Source: Natronospirales bacterium (GTDB lineage Bacteria > Pseudomonadota > Gammaproteobacteria > Natronospirales > REEB76). Taken from it: a stretch of DNA of 64,000 nucleotides. Positions within the stretch are counted from its first letter, which is position 1. Every line of letters begins with the position of its first letter. Below are positions 55,197 through 64,000 of this stretch, piece after piece. The stretch spans positions 1 to 64,000 of the forward strand of contig JAKAXB010000010.1 in the NCBI GenBank assembly GCA_021816765.1, given 5' to 3'. The notes under the pieces were generated by a model that ran no database searches, had not been told where the DNA came from, and worked only from the letters and a program-made list of their open reading frames with translations. Made by a program: the position numbers and the translations under genes.

Positions 55197-55838
55197 ATGC
55201 ACGTTGAAAGTGAAAAGTTCTACCATATCCATAAACACAATTCGCCCAAATGGGTCGAGAACACAACATTCACCTTCGGGGAGGAACCCAACAACTCCTG
55301 GCGTGCTTTCGAGGTGGCGCGTCGCGGTGTCACGAATCCGGAAACAAATGAAGTTTTTACCGTTGATCTGGTTGCGTTCCGCGCATTGCACGTATATCGC
55401 AGACAGGGGAAAAAAGACCCGCATCTGAGCTTTTATCACTACAATCCGGTTATGACGCTGGCGGAAACCCTGGATAGCCTGTTCTTGTCCACGCGCATGG
55501 TGCGGGAACTGGTTTTCGAGGAGATGCGCCGGCAGATGTACCCGGACCTGCCGTCCCGCACCAGTTGCATCTGGCTGATTCCCGAGGACGAACGCGCGGT
55601 ACGCTTCTGGCTGGAGAATATGCGCGGCGACCATAAGAAGGTATTCCGCGTCAGAGTCACGGGTGAGATGCATCGTGCTCCGCAGCAGGTGGTGATGGGC
55701 GATACCATTTCACTGACGGAATGGCACAAGCGTGCGATGGATTACTGGAATGGCGTGGATGTGGAATCGTACGACGACGAAATCACCTGCAACGGAGAGA
55801 TTGAGGTGTTGGAGGAATTGCCCATCACGAATTTCTGA
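55197..55838 (+). CDS. DUF2441 family protein
   Basis: A 213-aa cytosolic protein. The N-terminus EKFYHIHKHNSPKWVENTTF and the region FRALHVYRRQGKKDPHLSFY match DUF2441, a family with no known function. ARRGVTNPETNEVFTVDLV and RTSCIWLIPEDERAVRFWL follow. The family is often found beside or within phage and stress-related regions, but nothing here shows that. ATG 55197 is the first in-frame start. The 200-bp gap before it holds no gene. Confidence 0.7.
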   Translation: MHVESEKFYHIHKHNSPKWVENTTFTFGEEPNNSWRAFEVARRGVTNPETNEVFTVDLVAFRALHVYRRQGKKDPHLSFYHYNPVMTLAETLDSLFLSTRMVRELVFEEMRRQMYPDLPSRTSCIWLIPEDERAVRFWLENMRGDHKKVFRVRVTGEMHRAPQQVVMGDTISLTEWHKRAMDYWNGVDVESYDDEITCNGEIEVLEELPITNF

Positions 55839-55947
55839 TCAGTCTTTGGCAAAGGTTTTCGGCGGCAACGCCAGCGCGTGCCACAGTCCCGTCAACCACC
55901 GCCTGGCGTCTTGACCGTGCAGTGCCGTCAGAATCCCCTTGAGCCCG

Positions 55948-57334
55948 TTAATAAGTCTTCAGGTCGTAGGGCATCCAGAATGGCTAGTGCCGGGCAGGTT
56001 TGAACCCGTCGCTGATAATGACCTTGGGTGCGGTGACCGCCTCGAAGGCGAACTGGCCATGACCGCGGCGCTTATCCCCGAGTCTCCAAAGTCTCCCCGG
56101 GGCGTTTCTGCGAGGCTGTGGGAGAGCAGGTGGTCATTGACCATGATCTCGCCGGCGCAGTTCTGTTCTGCGAGGCGTACCGCCTTAATCCAGGTCATGA
56201 CCACACGGAACCGACCAGTGCATAAGGTGAATCATTGGCAAGACGCATGGCCTCCGCTTCATTGTCCACCGGCATGATGCCCAGTACCGGCCCGAACGTT
56301 TTTTCGCGCATGATCGCCATGCGGTGATCCACGTGGGTGAGCACCATCGGTGGGATGAAATGCGGATTGTCCGTGCTCGCCGCCCCGGTTTTGGCGACCA
56401 TGGTGACGCCGTTCCCGAGAGCTTTTTGCAGATGACGTTGTATCGTACTTACCTGTTGCTCAGTGCACAGGGCGCCCACATCCACATTGAACGTCGTGTC
56501 ACGACCGACGCACAAAGTCTCCACTGTTTTTTGCGAGGCGTTGCATAAGGGGCGCATACACTTCCTTATGCACGTAGATACGTTCCACGCCGGCACAAGA
56601 TTGGCCGGCGTTAGATTAACCCACCCACACGATGCCGGCGGCGGCACGTTCCATATCCGCATCGGCACACGCGATTATGGCGTCTTTGCCGCCCGGTTCC
56701 AGCGACGCGGGAGTGAGTGTCTTGGCAGCTTTGTTTACATTGTTGTAAACGCAACCTGCGGTAGCCAAGCGAGCCGGAAAAGTTCTGCGAACTTGAAGCC
56801 CACCGGCAGGGTTTCGGGTGCAATTTTGAACACCACCGCATTAGCGGTCAGCAGTGCCGGCACAATCTCGTGCATGGGAATGCCGAAAGGGTAGTTGCAG
56901 GGCGAGATAATGCCCGCCACGCCCCACGGCAGGCGATACGGCGTGCTGCGTTTGCTGAAGAACAACACGGAACCGTTCCGCAGATGTCACGATTGCAAGA
57001 ATTTTGCTGCGTGTTTTTCGTACCAACGGCTGCCGATTACGCTGGGTATGACTTCGGTGGCCAGTGCCTCGACGCGTGTCTTGCCCACAAAATCGGAAAT
57101 AAGCTGTGCAACGTCGTCGGTTTTGGCCGGCAATATTTCCCGCATACGGAAAATGCAGCGCTGGTATTCCGCCAGCGGCGTGCCCGCCCAGGCAGGCTGC
57201 CGACCACGCGCTCGCTGAATCGCCGCGCGTACCGCATCTGCCGTCTGTTCCGGATATTGGCCGATGACTTCGCCGCTGGTGGGATTACGCACTGTGACCT
57301 GTGCCAAGTCAGGTGGTTGGGGCTGGGCACTCAT
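55948..57334 (-). pseudogene. aldehyde dehydrogenase, multiply frameshifted
   Basis: All parts of one NAD(P)-dependent aldehyde dehydrogenase can be read, but in different frames. From the start: VTVRNPTSGEVIGQYPEQTA and RMREILPAKTDDVAQLISDF, then a shift to SPCNYPFGIPMHEIVPALLT, another to the Glu/Cys region (SCAGVERIYVHKEVY-like, with the Cys codon disturbed), then TFNVDVGALCTEQQ, TFGPVLGIMPVDNEAEAMRL, and finally FEAVTAPKVIISDGFKPARH, an in-frame TAG near 55985, and WMPYDLKTY. At least four frame changes plus that stop mean no product. The order of pieces is intact, so the decay is by small indels and not rearrangement. Confidence 0.85.
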
Positions 57335-57415
57335 GACAATAGCCATCTGGCGGGATTATTCATCGTGGCCCGGGAGCGTGCCCCCACGCAGGGAACGCGG
57401 CAGGCGTGACTGCAT

Positions 57416-58066
57416 TCAGAATACGAGTTGCACGGGCTGCTTGATGACATCAAAGGCAACGATGGCACGTTCACCCTCGCCGCGAAAGGGATAAACATAA
57501 TGGATGTAGTAGGGTGGAAAGATGATCAGGTCGCCCGTATCGGGATATAACCGCCGGGTGAGGCTGATGGCGTGATAGTGGGCGGCAGGATGGGGATTCA
57601 GGAATTCGATGCAACCCTGGGGTTTCGGTTTTTCAGGGACTTCGACATAGTACACGCCACTCGCAAGATTGTCATGCGTGGGATGCATATGGGGCGCCTG
57701 CCAGTCGCCTGCGGAGAGGATATTGGCCCAGGAAACCAGCCGTGTCTTGATCTCCCTGATTGGTTCACCGTAGACCTTGGCAAGGTAGCGCTCCACGCCA
57801 GGCAGAATAACCTGGTCGCGCAAGGTCTGGACGGCCGGTTCCAGGCGATTCAGGAACATCATCTTCTTGGATGTCTGGTAGCCGCCATAGGTCGTGATCG
57901 TGCCGCTTAAAGCCTCGTTTTCCCTTTGGTCATTCATGTGCCTGTCTTTGAGGGCGCGGATAATTACGAAGGTTTCGTGGTTAACGGCAGTGAGTCCGGT
58001 GTGGTGACTCACCATAACCTGTATGGGAAAGTGGTCCTCAAATTGGGTTTCCGTACTGATAGTCAC
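57416..58066 (-). CDS. putative 2OG-Fe(II) oxygenase (TIGR02466-like)
   Basis: A predicted 216-aa cupin-fold protein. The first metal-binding segment is APHMHPTHDNLASGVYYVEV, and GDLIIFPPYYIHYVYPFRGE followed by ERAIVAFDV gives the distal His and the 2-oxoglutarate Arg, as in the TIGR02466 group. The N-terminal part HFPIQVMV and YGGYQTSKKM also fits that group, so an ATG at 57937 would cut off conserved sequence. GTG 58066, 17 bp after the ppsA stop, is the best start though the ribosome site is poor. Substrate unknown. It may be co-transcribed with ppsA. Confidence 0.75.
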   Translation of the reverse strand: MTISTETQFEDHFPIQVMVSHHTGLTAVNHETFVIIRALKDRHMNDQRENEALSGTITTYGGYQTSKKMMFLNRLEPAVQTLRDQVILPGVERYLAKVYGEPIREIKTRLVSWANILSAGDWQAPHMHPTHDNLASGVYYVEVPEKPKPQGCIEFLNPHPAAHYHAISLTRRLYPDTGDLIIFPPYYIHYVYPFRGEGERAIVAFDVIKQPVQLVF

Positions 58067-58082
58067 ACTCGGTCTCGCGCAT

Positions 58083-60455
58083 TCATTGTGTTTCACCGGC
58101 CAGATACAACCAGGTCTCAACGACGGTGTCCGGATTGAGGGAGATGCTTTCAATACCCTGATGCAGCAGCCAGCGGGCCAGATCCGGATGGTCCGAAGGC
58201 CCTTGGCCGCAGATGCCGATGTATTTCTTGTGTTTGCGGCAGGCCTGGATGGCCATGCTCAGCATGGCTTTGACCGCGTCATTGCGCTCGTCGAAGAGAT
58301 GGGCGACGACGCCGGAGTCGCGATCCAGACCCAGGGTGAGCTGGGTCATGTCGTTGGAACCGATGGAGAAGCCGTCAAAGTATTCCAGAAACTGTTCCGC
58401 CAGCACGGCGTTGGAAGGCAACTCGCACATCATGATAAGTTTCAGGCCCTGTTCGCCGCGTTTCAGGCCGTTGGCAGCCAGGATCTCCGTCACTTTCCCT
58501 GCTTCATCCAGGGTACGTACAAAGGGAATCATGACCTGTACGTTGCTGAGCCCCATGTCCTCGCGGACTTTCCTGAGCGCCTTGCACTCCAGCGCGAAAC
58601 ATTCGCGGAAGCCCGGGTCAATGTAGCGTGAGGCACCGCGGAAACCGAGCATGGGGTTTTCCTCATGGGGTTCATATTGACGGCCGCCGATGAGGTTGGC
58701 GTATTCGTTGGATTTGAAATCGGAGGTGCGCACAATCACCGGTTCCGGTGCAAATGCCGCAGCGATGGTGGCGATACCTTCCGCCAACCGTCCCACGTAA
58801 AAACTCACGGGATCGGGGTAACCGGCGATACGCTCCCGGATCTGCTGTTTGACGTCGGCAGGCTGTTGTTCGAGGTTGAGCAGGGCCTTGGGATGCACGC
58901 CGATCATGCGGGTGATGATGAACTCCAGGCGCGCGAGGCCGACGCCTTTATGGGGAATACCGGCAAAATCGAAAGCCCGTTCCGGATTGCCGACGTTCAT
59001 CATGATCTTGAGCGGCGCCTGCGGCATGCTGTCCATGCTGAACTCACGCCGCTCAAATTCCAGCTTGCCGTCATAGATGAAGCCGGTATCGCCCTCGGCG
59101 CAGGATACGGTTACCGGCTGCCCATCCTGGATAATTTTGGTGGCATCGCCACAGCCCACCACCGCCGGGATGCCCAATTCACGGGCGATGATGGCGGCAT
59201 GACAGGTGCGCCCGCCGCGGTTGGTGATAATGGCTGCAGCACGCTTCATGATGGGTTCCCAGTCGGGGTCGGTCATGTCCGTCACCAGTACATCGCCCGG
59301 TTGGATGCGGCTCATCTCGCTGAGGCTGTGAATGACTCTGGCGGTGCCCGTACCGATTTTCTGACCGATGCTGCGGCCTTCGGCAATCGCCTTGCCACGC
59401 GCTTGCAGCCGGTAGCGCTCGATGCTCTGGGCTTTTTTGTTTTTAACCGTTTCCGGTCGCGCCTGCAGAATGTAGAGCTTGCCATCGGCACCGTCCTTGG
59501 CCCATTCGATGTCCATGGGCCGGCCGTAATGCTTCTCGATGGCGACTGCCTGCTTCGCCAGCATGATTACATCCTCGTCGCTGATGCAGAAGCGCGTGCG
59601 CGCCTCGGCATGCACGTCAATGGTTTTAACCGGGGGACCATTGGTGTCACACTCGGCATAAACCATCATGACCATCTTGCTGCCGAGGTTACGACGAATG
59701 ATGGGGTACTTGCCCGCCGTAAGCGCCGGCTTGTACACGTAGAATTCATCCGGGTTCACGGCACCCTGTACCACGGTCTCACCCAGACCGTAGGAAGCGG
59801 TAATGAATACCGCCCTGTCAAAGCCCGATTCGGTATCCAGGGTGAACATGACGCCGCTCGCGCCCAGATCGCTGCGTGCCATGCGTTGAATGCCGGCGGA
59901 GAGTGCCACCTGAGCGTGGTCGAAACCGTGATGTACGCGGTAGCTGATGGCACGATCGTTGTACAGTGAGGCGAAGACGCATTTCACAGCGTGCAGCACC
60001 TGCTCCATGCCGTGCACGTTGAGGAAAGTCTCCTGTTGACCGGCGAAGGAGGCATTCGGCAGATCCTCGGCAGTGGCGGAGGAGCGTACCGCCACGGAAA
60101 TCCCCTTGCCGGAATGTTTCAGCAGGCTGTCGTAGGTGATACGGATGGCTTGCTCAAGCGCAGCAGGAAATGGAGTTTCCATAACCCATTGGCGGATGCG
60201 TGCGCCGGTATCAGCCAGTGCTGCCGTATCATCCACGTTGAGCTTGGCGAGTTCCTTATTGATGCGTGTCACCAGGCCGTCGTGAGCGAGGAACTCGCGG
60301 TAAGCCTCCGCCGTGGTGGCGAAGCCGCCCGGGACTGAAACCCCCAGTTTGGCAAGATGACTGAGCATCTCGCCCAGGGAAGCGTTCTTGCCGCCTACCC
60401 GGTCCACATCATGCATGCCCAGTTGTTCGAAGCCGATCACGTAACGCTGATTCAT
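58083..60455 (-). CDS. ppsA: phosphoenolpyruvate synthase
   Basis: Gluconeogenic enzyme that makes PEP from pyruvate and ATP. At 790 aa the three domains are in order: nucleotide-binding ([20 protein letters not shown] near 21; [20 protein letters not shown]), phosphohistidine ([20 protein letters not shown] with the catalytic His), and the PEP/pyruvate barrel (ending [20 protein letters not shown] with the catalytic Cys). ATG 60455 gives the usual start [12 protein letters not shown]. It is divergent from its regulator gene across 105 bp, a standard arrangement. A long open frame on the opposite strand inside this gene is a coding-phase shadow. Confidence 0.96.
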   Translation of the reverse strand: MNQRYVIGFEQLGMHDVDRVGGKNASLGEMLSHLAKLGVSVPGGFATTAEAYREFLAHDGLVTRINKELAKLNVDDTAALADTGARIRQWVMETPFPAALEQAIRITYDSLLKHSGKGISVAVRSSATAEDLPNASFAGQQETFLNVHGMEQVLHAVKCVFASLYNDRAISYRVHHGFDHAQVALSAGIQRMARSDLGASGVMFTLDTESGFDRAVFITASYGLGETVVQGAVNPDEFYVYKPALTAGKYPIIRRNLGSKMVMMVYAECDTNGPPVKTIDVHAEARTRFCISDEDVIMLAKQAVAIEKHYGRPMDIEWAKDGADGKLYILQARPETVKNKKAQSIERYRLQARGKAIAEGRSIGQKIGTGTARVIHSLSEMSRIQPGDVLVTDMTDPDWEPIMKRAAAIITNRGGRTCHAAIIARELGIPAVVGCGDATKIIQDGQPVTVSCAEGDTGFIYDGKLEFERREFSMDSMPQAPLKIMMNVGNPERAFDFAGIPHKGVGLARLEFIITRMIGVHPKALLNLEQQPADVKQQIRERIAGYPDPVSFYVGRLAEGIATIAAAFAPEPVIVRTSDFKSNEYANLIGGRQYEPHEENPMLGFRGASRYIDPGFRECFALECKALRKVREDMGLSNVQVMIPFVRTLDEAGKVTEILAANGLKRGEQGLKLIMMCELPSNAVLAEQFLEYFDGFSIGSNDMTQLTLGLDRDSGVVAHLFDERNDAVKAMLSMAIQACRKHKKYIGICGQGPSDHPDLARWLLHQGIESISLNPDTVVETWLYLAGETQ

Positions 60456-60560
60456 TGACGAGTCCTTAGCGCCTGAACACTCTTTCCGCAGGGATATACT
60501 TGGTTTCTGGCTGCGATCCATCAATAATAAACACAAATTCCCCCATTTCGATCCTCAGCC

Positions 60561-61382
60561 ATGGAAAAACAGCGCACGGTATTCTTTGTTTCGGACCGCA
60601 CCGGTATCACGGCGGAGGCCCTGGGGCGGAGTCTCATGAGCCAGTTTGACGGGGCCGGGTTTCGGCAGGTCACTCTGCCATTTATCGCCAGCGTTGACAA
60701 GGCGGATGCGGCGGTGGCACGCATCAATGCCACAGGTATCGAAGACGGTGTTCGTCCGGTGGTATTCAGCACCATTGTGGATGACACAATGCGGGTCATC
60801 ATCCACCGCAGCGAGGCGCTATGCCTGGATTTTTTCGATGCCTTCATCGGGCCGTTGGAGCGGGAGCTGGGTATGAAGTCTTCCCATACGGCCGGCCGCG
60901 CCCACGCCTCGGCGAGCGATGCCGCCTATATAAATCGTATAGAAGCCGTAAATTTTGCGCTGGCCAATGATGATGGCATCACCACGCGCAACTATCCAAA
61001 GGCCGACGTGGTGCTGGTGGGTGTGTCACGCTCCGGCAAGACGCCTACCTGCCTGTATTTGGCGTTGCAGTTTGGTATTTTTGCCGCCAACTATCCGCTG
61101 ACAGAAGATGATTTGCAGCGCGGTCGCCTGCCGGAAGTGTTATTGCCTTTTCGGGAAAAACTCTACGGTCTGACTATCGAGCCCGCACGCCTGCAGCAGA
61201 TTCGCCATCAGCGTCGCCCGGATAGCCGCTACGCGTCTTCTGACCAAGTACGCTATGAGGTGGAACGTGCGGAGAATATTTTTCGTGCCGCAGGCGTACC
61301 GCATATGAACACCACCCATCCGTCCATTGAGGAGATCGCCAGTACGATTCTGCATCAGACCGGTATCAAACGCCGTTTCTGA
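60561..61382 (+). CDS. ppsR: PEP synthase regulatory kinase/pyrophosphorylase
   Basis: Bifunctional DUF299 enzyme that inactivates PEP synthase by ADP-dependent threonine phosphorylation and reactivates it by phosphate-dependent removal. The 273-aa protein begins RTVFFVSDRTGITAEALGRS, and the P-loop GVSRSGKTPTCLYLALQFGI is near residue 155. The C-terminus YASSDQVRYEVERAENIF is conserved. Divergence from ppsA supports the pairing. ATG 60561 is the family start. Confidence 0.96.
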   Translation: MEKQRTVFFVSDRTGITAEALGRSLMSQFDGAGFRQVTLPFIASVDKADAAVARINATGIEDGVRPVVFSTIVDDTMRVIIHRSEALCLDFFDAFIGPLERELGMKSSHTAGRAHASASDAAYINRIEAVNFALANDDGITTRNYPKADVVLVGVSRSGKTPTCLYLALQFGIFAANYPLTEDDLQRGRLPEVLLPFREKLYGLTIEPARLQQIRHQRRPDSRYASSDQVRYEVERAENIFRAAGVPHMNTTHPSIEEIASTILHQTGIKRRF

Positions 61383-61406
61383 TTCCGATCACGCTTGTGG
61401 GTGCCG

Positions 61407-61423
61407 CGATACCCGGGGTATCG
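61407..61423. repeat. 17-bp perfect palindrome after ppsR
   Basis: CGATACCC (61407-61414) and GGGTATCG (61416-61423) are exact inverted arms around one G. It lies 25 bp after the ppsR stop codon. It has no T-run and could be a protein-binding site or a hairpin that stabilises the ppsR mRNA end. Confidence 0.5.
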
Positions 61424-61446
61424 AGCCGCGCGAGGCCATGCGCCAT

Positions 61447-61463
61447 GCGTGAAACGCTTTTTT
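61447..61463 (+). terminator. possible weak terminator of ppsR
   Basis: GCGT (61447-61450) pairs with ACGC (61454-61457) around a 3-nt loop and is followed by six T (61458-61463). The stem is only four pairs, so this is a weak candidate, but the T-run and position are right. Confidence 0.35.
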
Positions 61464-61635
61464 GATTGCAGTGGGTACATCGGGATTCGTACTGTTACAG
61501 GCAGATGCGCAACGCGGCGCTGCCCGGTTTTCCATCGTTGCAAGGACAGGCGGGAATGGCCGGGGTGTGCGTCATGCCTTTGTATCGGCGGGTTGCCAAG
61601 CTTGGCGATCCAAGTGTCTGTGATATAGTCCCGGC

Positions 61636-62085
61636 ATGTTCATTGAAACCGTTGGACAACGTGTACGCTTGGTGCGCCCCCGCAGCTTTGCGGGCCTGAT
61701 GACGCTTTATGCAAGCAATCATGTACGCCTGAGGCAACTGCTCGGTAATCTGCGAAGTCTGCCATCCGGGTCCGTTTCCACAAGCCCGACCGATCTCAGC
61801 ATCCATCTCATATTGAATGAACGCAGCCGTTATACCACCACTCTGCACATGACCTACTGGTTTGAGGTGCGGGGGCTTATGCTGACCGACCCTGATCTTC
61901 TGTTGCGCATCTATCATGATGCCCGCCTGGCCGAAGCGGTGAGTTGTTCTGCACAGCCGCGGCATGCGGCACTCAAAGACCTGTTATTGCCGGGTACGTC
62001 CGAGTTGGCACGGCGCTGGTCACTCAATATCTTCCTGAATAAATGGCTGGAGCATTGCCTGGATCACCGGCATCGTTTTGCATAA
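61636..62085 (+). CDS. DUF1249 family protein (YqiB-like)
   Basis: A 149-aa cytosolic protein of the DUF1249 family, function unknown. VRPRSFAGLMTLYASNHVRL is the family's opening, followed by DLSIHLILNERSRYTTTLHM, DPDLLLRIYHDARLAEAV and FLNKWLEHCLDHRHRF at the end. The start ATG 61636 adds about 12 residues before the conserved RPRSF; a later start is possible. It stands alone between ppsR and a 730-bp stretch without genes. Confidence 0.82.
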   Translation: MFIETVGQRVRLVRPRSFAGLMTLYASNHVRLRQLLGNLRSLPSGSVSTSPTDLSIHLILNERSRYTTTLHMTYWFEVRGLMLTDPDLLLRIYHDARLAEAVSCSAQPRHAALKDLLLPGTSELARRWSLNIFLNKWLEHCLDHRHRFA

Positions 62086-62818
62086 CCGGTGATTTGATAC
62101 TTTGCCCCTCATTCCGCTGATTTGCGGATCACACGACAGCCTCTCCGGGAACAAGGAGGCATGCTCTGCTGCCCCACTCCGCCCGCTATCCACTATCCAG
62201 CGGACGGGCTGGATTTTTGTCGGGTACCGCTTAGGTGAGGGTCATGCCATGGACCGGGTTCTGCATCTTCCTTTTATCCTAATTTGCCTTTGCATACCCT
62301 GCTCTTGTCGGCGCTGATCGTATGCGGCAAAGCGGGAGATGCCGGTGACCCGACACCTGTGCAAATCGCTGCCGCCCGTGGACTCAGCGCGAAGCTGGAG
62401 CACCGCGATCTGCACTGGTCAAAGACATGCGTGTGGTTTTCCCAGGAAAGACGAGCCAGTCGCCTTGGTTCGCTGGAAATTTCCAGTACATTAAGGGCAG
62501 TAGCTTTGTGGCTTCTTGGAGTCTATTATGTTAACTTAAATACCGATAGGGTACAGCCAGAGTATGCCCATCTTTAAGATTATCAGGCTGTTTAAAAACA
62601 GCCCGATTGAACGTCGCAGACATGTGATGCGGCGTGGGGAGAAGGGTGGCGCATTGCACTGGACGAGCGGATAGGGCGAGAGCATAGCTTCGCCTGGGGC
62701 CGCCTGTGCGTGGAACAGGGCTGCGAAGCGTACAGGACCTTTCAACAGACCGTGAGAGATGAGTAAGCAAGCCACGGCCGGCATGGTTTGTCCGCAATTT
62801 ATCCGAGGAAGCCTCTTC
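62086..62818. other. 733-bp stretch without a recognisable gene
   Basis: Short open frames here on both strands (for example 62284-62577, with a hydrophobic start) have no family resemblance, and their codon pattern is unlike the neighbours. No tRNA, clear repeat or terminator seen. It could hold a small gene I cannot recognise. Confidence 0.4.
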
Positions 62819-63946
62819 ATGGCGGCGTTTTTTAAAAAGGCAGTAGCCGGGAAAGATAGTGCTCGGGAAGCAGTCAGCAGCAATCCGGCTCCGGACCCGA
62901 ATACGAAACTCGTGGAGTTGTTTGAAAACCGTAACCTGATCAAACGCGAGCTGGATCAGGTCACGGCGGAGCGGGATGTGCTCAAGGCGGATGTGGAGGA
63001 TCTGCGCGCACGTCACGAAGAACTGCAGCGCCAGCTGGCCAGTCTCGAAAAAATGCTGGCGGATGCAGAACGTGGGCAAAGCGCCATCATCTATTACCGC
63101 CTGCGGGCAGTCTGGGACACCTGTCGGCAGCAGCTGCGGATTCTGGCCGAGGATCTCGGCAACCGTTATGAAAAGGCTGAACGCGCAGGTTTTGAGGAAA
63201 ACTCAGGAAAGGAACGCAGCCGTCGTCTCGATGAACTCGCGCAGCAGTTTGACAAGTTGGAGCGAGACCGCCGCAATCTGAGAAACAGCATGGGTGATTT
63301 GCAGAAACAGTTGGCACATCTGCAAAAATTCTGGCATATACGCAAACGTGAGAAAGTACAATTTCAAATCGACAGGCTTACCAAGCAATTTAAACCTATC
63401 GAGACCATGAAGCTGGAGTTGCTGGCCGCAATGGATGGGCTGCGCAAACAGAAGCAGCGGGTGTGGCCGGGTATCAGTGTCGCGTCCAGGCGTACCGTCA
63501 ATTTATGGCTGTTGGCTCTGGCGCAGTATCTCTACCTGCATTTCACCGAATACAATATTTCGGAAATGGCGCGCAGCGCTGGCACAAAACCGGTATCGGA
63601 CGTGAATTTCGGCCTGTTGAATGATTGTTTGACCATTGGCAATCACGTATATGAGGTGGTGGTGAAGTTGCGTGCCGACAAGGCGCGGCCCGAGAAGCTG
63701 CGTTTCCGTGCCGAATATCTGCGCCGCACCGCCACCTATGCCTCGGACGGCGACACGATTCCCGAAGAATCCTGCCTGGATTACATTCCGCCGGCCTCCC
63801 AGGCAGCGCCCACGATAGACGCGGAAGCCCAGCCGGCGGCCACCAATATCCTGCGGCTGAGCTATTGGGACATCCAGAATATTCTGCTCAAGCCACTGGA
63901 GCCCGCAGCAGAGACTGAACCCCAGGCGGTAGCTCTCGCTGATTAG
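62819..63946 (+). CDS. coiled-coil protein of unknown function
   Basis: A 375-aa protein with no family I recognise. Residues about 35-90 and 130-215 are rich in Glu, Arg, Lys and Leu and predict long coiled coils (LKADVEDLRARHEELQRQLA; LAQQFDKLERDRRNLRNSMG). A C-terminal region (about 240-330, TVNLWLLALAQYLYLHFTEY) is more globular and holds a hydrophobic helix, followed by an acidic Ala/Pro tail. No signal peptide is evident. ATG 62819 has GAGGAAG nine bases upstream; ATG 62759 is open too but adds an unlikely leader. Possible roles as a structural or scaffolding protein are guesses. Confidence 0.7.
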   Translation: MAAFFKKAVAGKDSAREAVSSNPAPDPNTKLVELFENRNLIKRELDQVTAERDVLKADVEDLRARHEELQRQLASLEKMLADAERGQSAIIYYRLRAVWDTCRQQLRILAEDLGNRYEKAERAGFEENSGKERSRRLDELAQQFDKLERDRRNLRNSMGDLQKQLAHLQKFWHIRKREKVQFQIDRLTKQFKPIETMKLELLAAMDGLRKQKQRVWPGISVASRRTVNLWLLALAQYLYLHFTEYNISEMARSAGTKPVSDVNFGLLNDCLTIGNHVYEVVVKLRADKARPEKLRFRAEYLRRTATYASDGDTIPEESCLDYIPPASQAAPTIDAEAQPAATNILRLSYWDIQNILLKPLEPAAETEPQAVALAD

Positions 63947-64000
63947 CAGTATTCTGCAAGCCCTGCTGCGCTTCGCAGCCCTGCTCCACGCAGGACCCAG

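Noticed and set aside
58665-59969. 434-codon open frame on the plus strand inside ppsA
   Set aside because: It lies wholly antisense to a clear ppsA gene, has no recognisable domain and is explained by GC-rich third positions keeping the opposite frame open.
62284-62577. 97-codon frame with a hydrophobic N-terminus
   Set aside because: A signal-like start is the only feature; no conserved sequence or ribosome site, so it is left unannotated.

Overview
The window is chromosomal DNA of a gammaproteobacterium. The evidence is the housekeeping set: icd, the ppsA/ppsR divergent pair, gcvR next to dapA, tRNA-Ser next to ffs and dnaX-ybaB-recR, orn beside rsgA, bepA-type protease, MlaA and FadL. 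The outer-membrane genes show a diderm. I cannot name the genus from sequence alone. Most of the window is GC-rich. No CRISPR array, prophage or rRNA is visible.

Layout. 1-11.7 kb: central and amino-acid metabolism (icd, a class IV aminotransferase remnant, putA, sdaA), a DUF488 gene, a CsoR-type repressor with its palindromic operator and a copper P-type ATPase, an aldo/keto reductase and a glutathione transferase. 11.7-13.7 kb: a frameshifted IS110-family transposase and about 1 kb of non-coding sequence. 13.7-33.4 kb: a visibly AT-richer island devoted to hopanoids and their isoprenoid precursors. 33.5-41.9 kb: envelope and housekeeping genes (mlaA, bepA-like, fadL-like, phoH-like, bcp, gcvR, dapA, a BamC-position lipoprotein). 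42-48 kb: tRNA-Ser(GGA), 4.5S RNA, dnaX, ybaB, recR, a HIT protein, rsgA, a Ste24-like protease, orn. 48-58 kb: an EamA transporter, a threonine/serine dehydratase-like enzyme, small secreted proteins, the three-gene AmmeMemoRadiSam set, a DUF2441 gene, a badly broken aldehyde dehydrogenase and a 2OG-oxygenase-like gene. 58-64 kb: ppsA, ppsR, DUF1249 and a coiled-coil protein.

The main system is the island. On the plus strand it reads hpnA, squalene synthase, squalene-hopene cyclase, hpnG, then mvaD, phosphomevalonate kinase, a single-ORF fusion of class II HMG-CoA reductase with mevalonate kinase, and type I idi. On the minus strand are hpnI-hpnJ-hpnK-hpnN-hpnL (left) and hpnH (right). Together these cover HMG-CoA to IPP/DMAPP, farnesyl-PP to squalene to hopene, side-chain addition (HpnH, HpnG), head-group building to a cyclitol ether (HpnI, HpnK, HpnJ) and export (HpnN). 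HMG-CoA synthase, a farnesyl-PP synthase, hpnC/D/E, hpnO, hpnP and hpnR are not in the window. The base composition, the transposase at the left edge and the mevalonate route all suggest the island was acquired as a unit; this is inference.

Other points of note: a 13-bp tandem duplication that knocks the IS110 start codon out of frame, an AMMECR1/Memo/radical-SAM set of unknown function, and two decaying metabolic pseudogenes.
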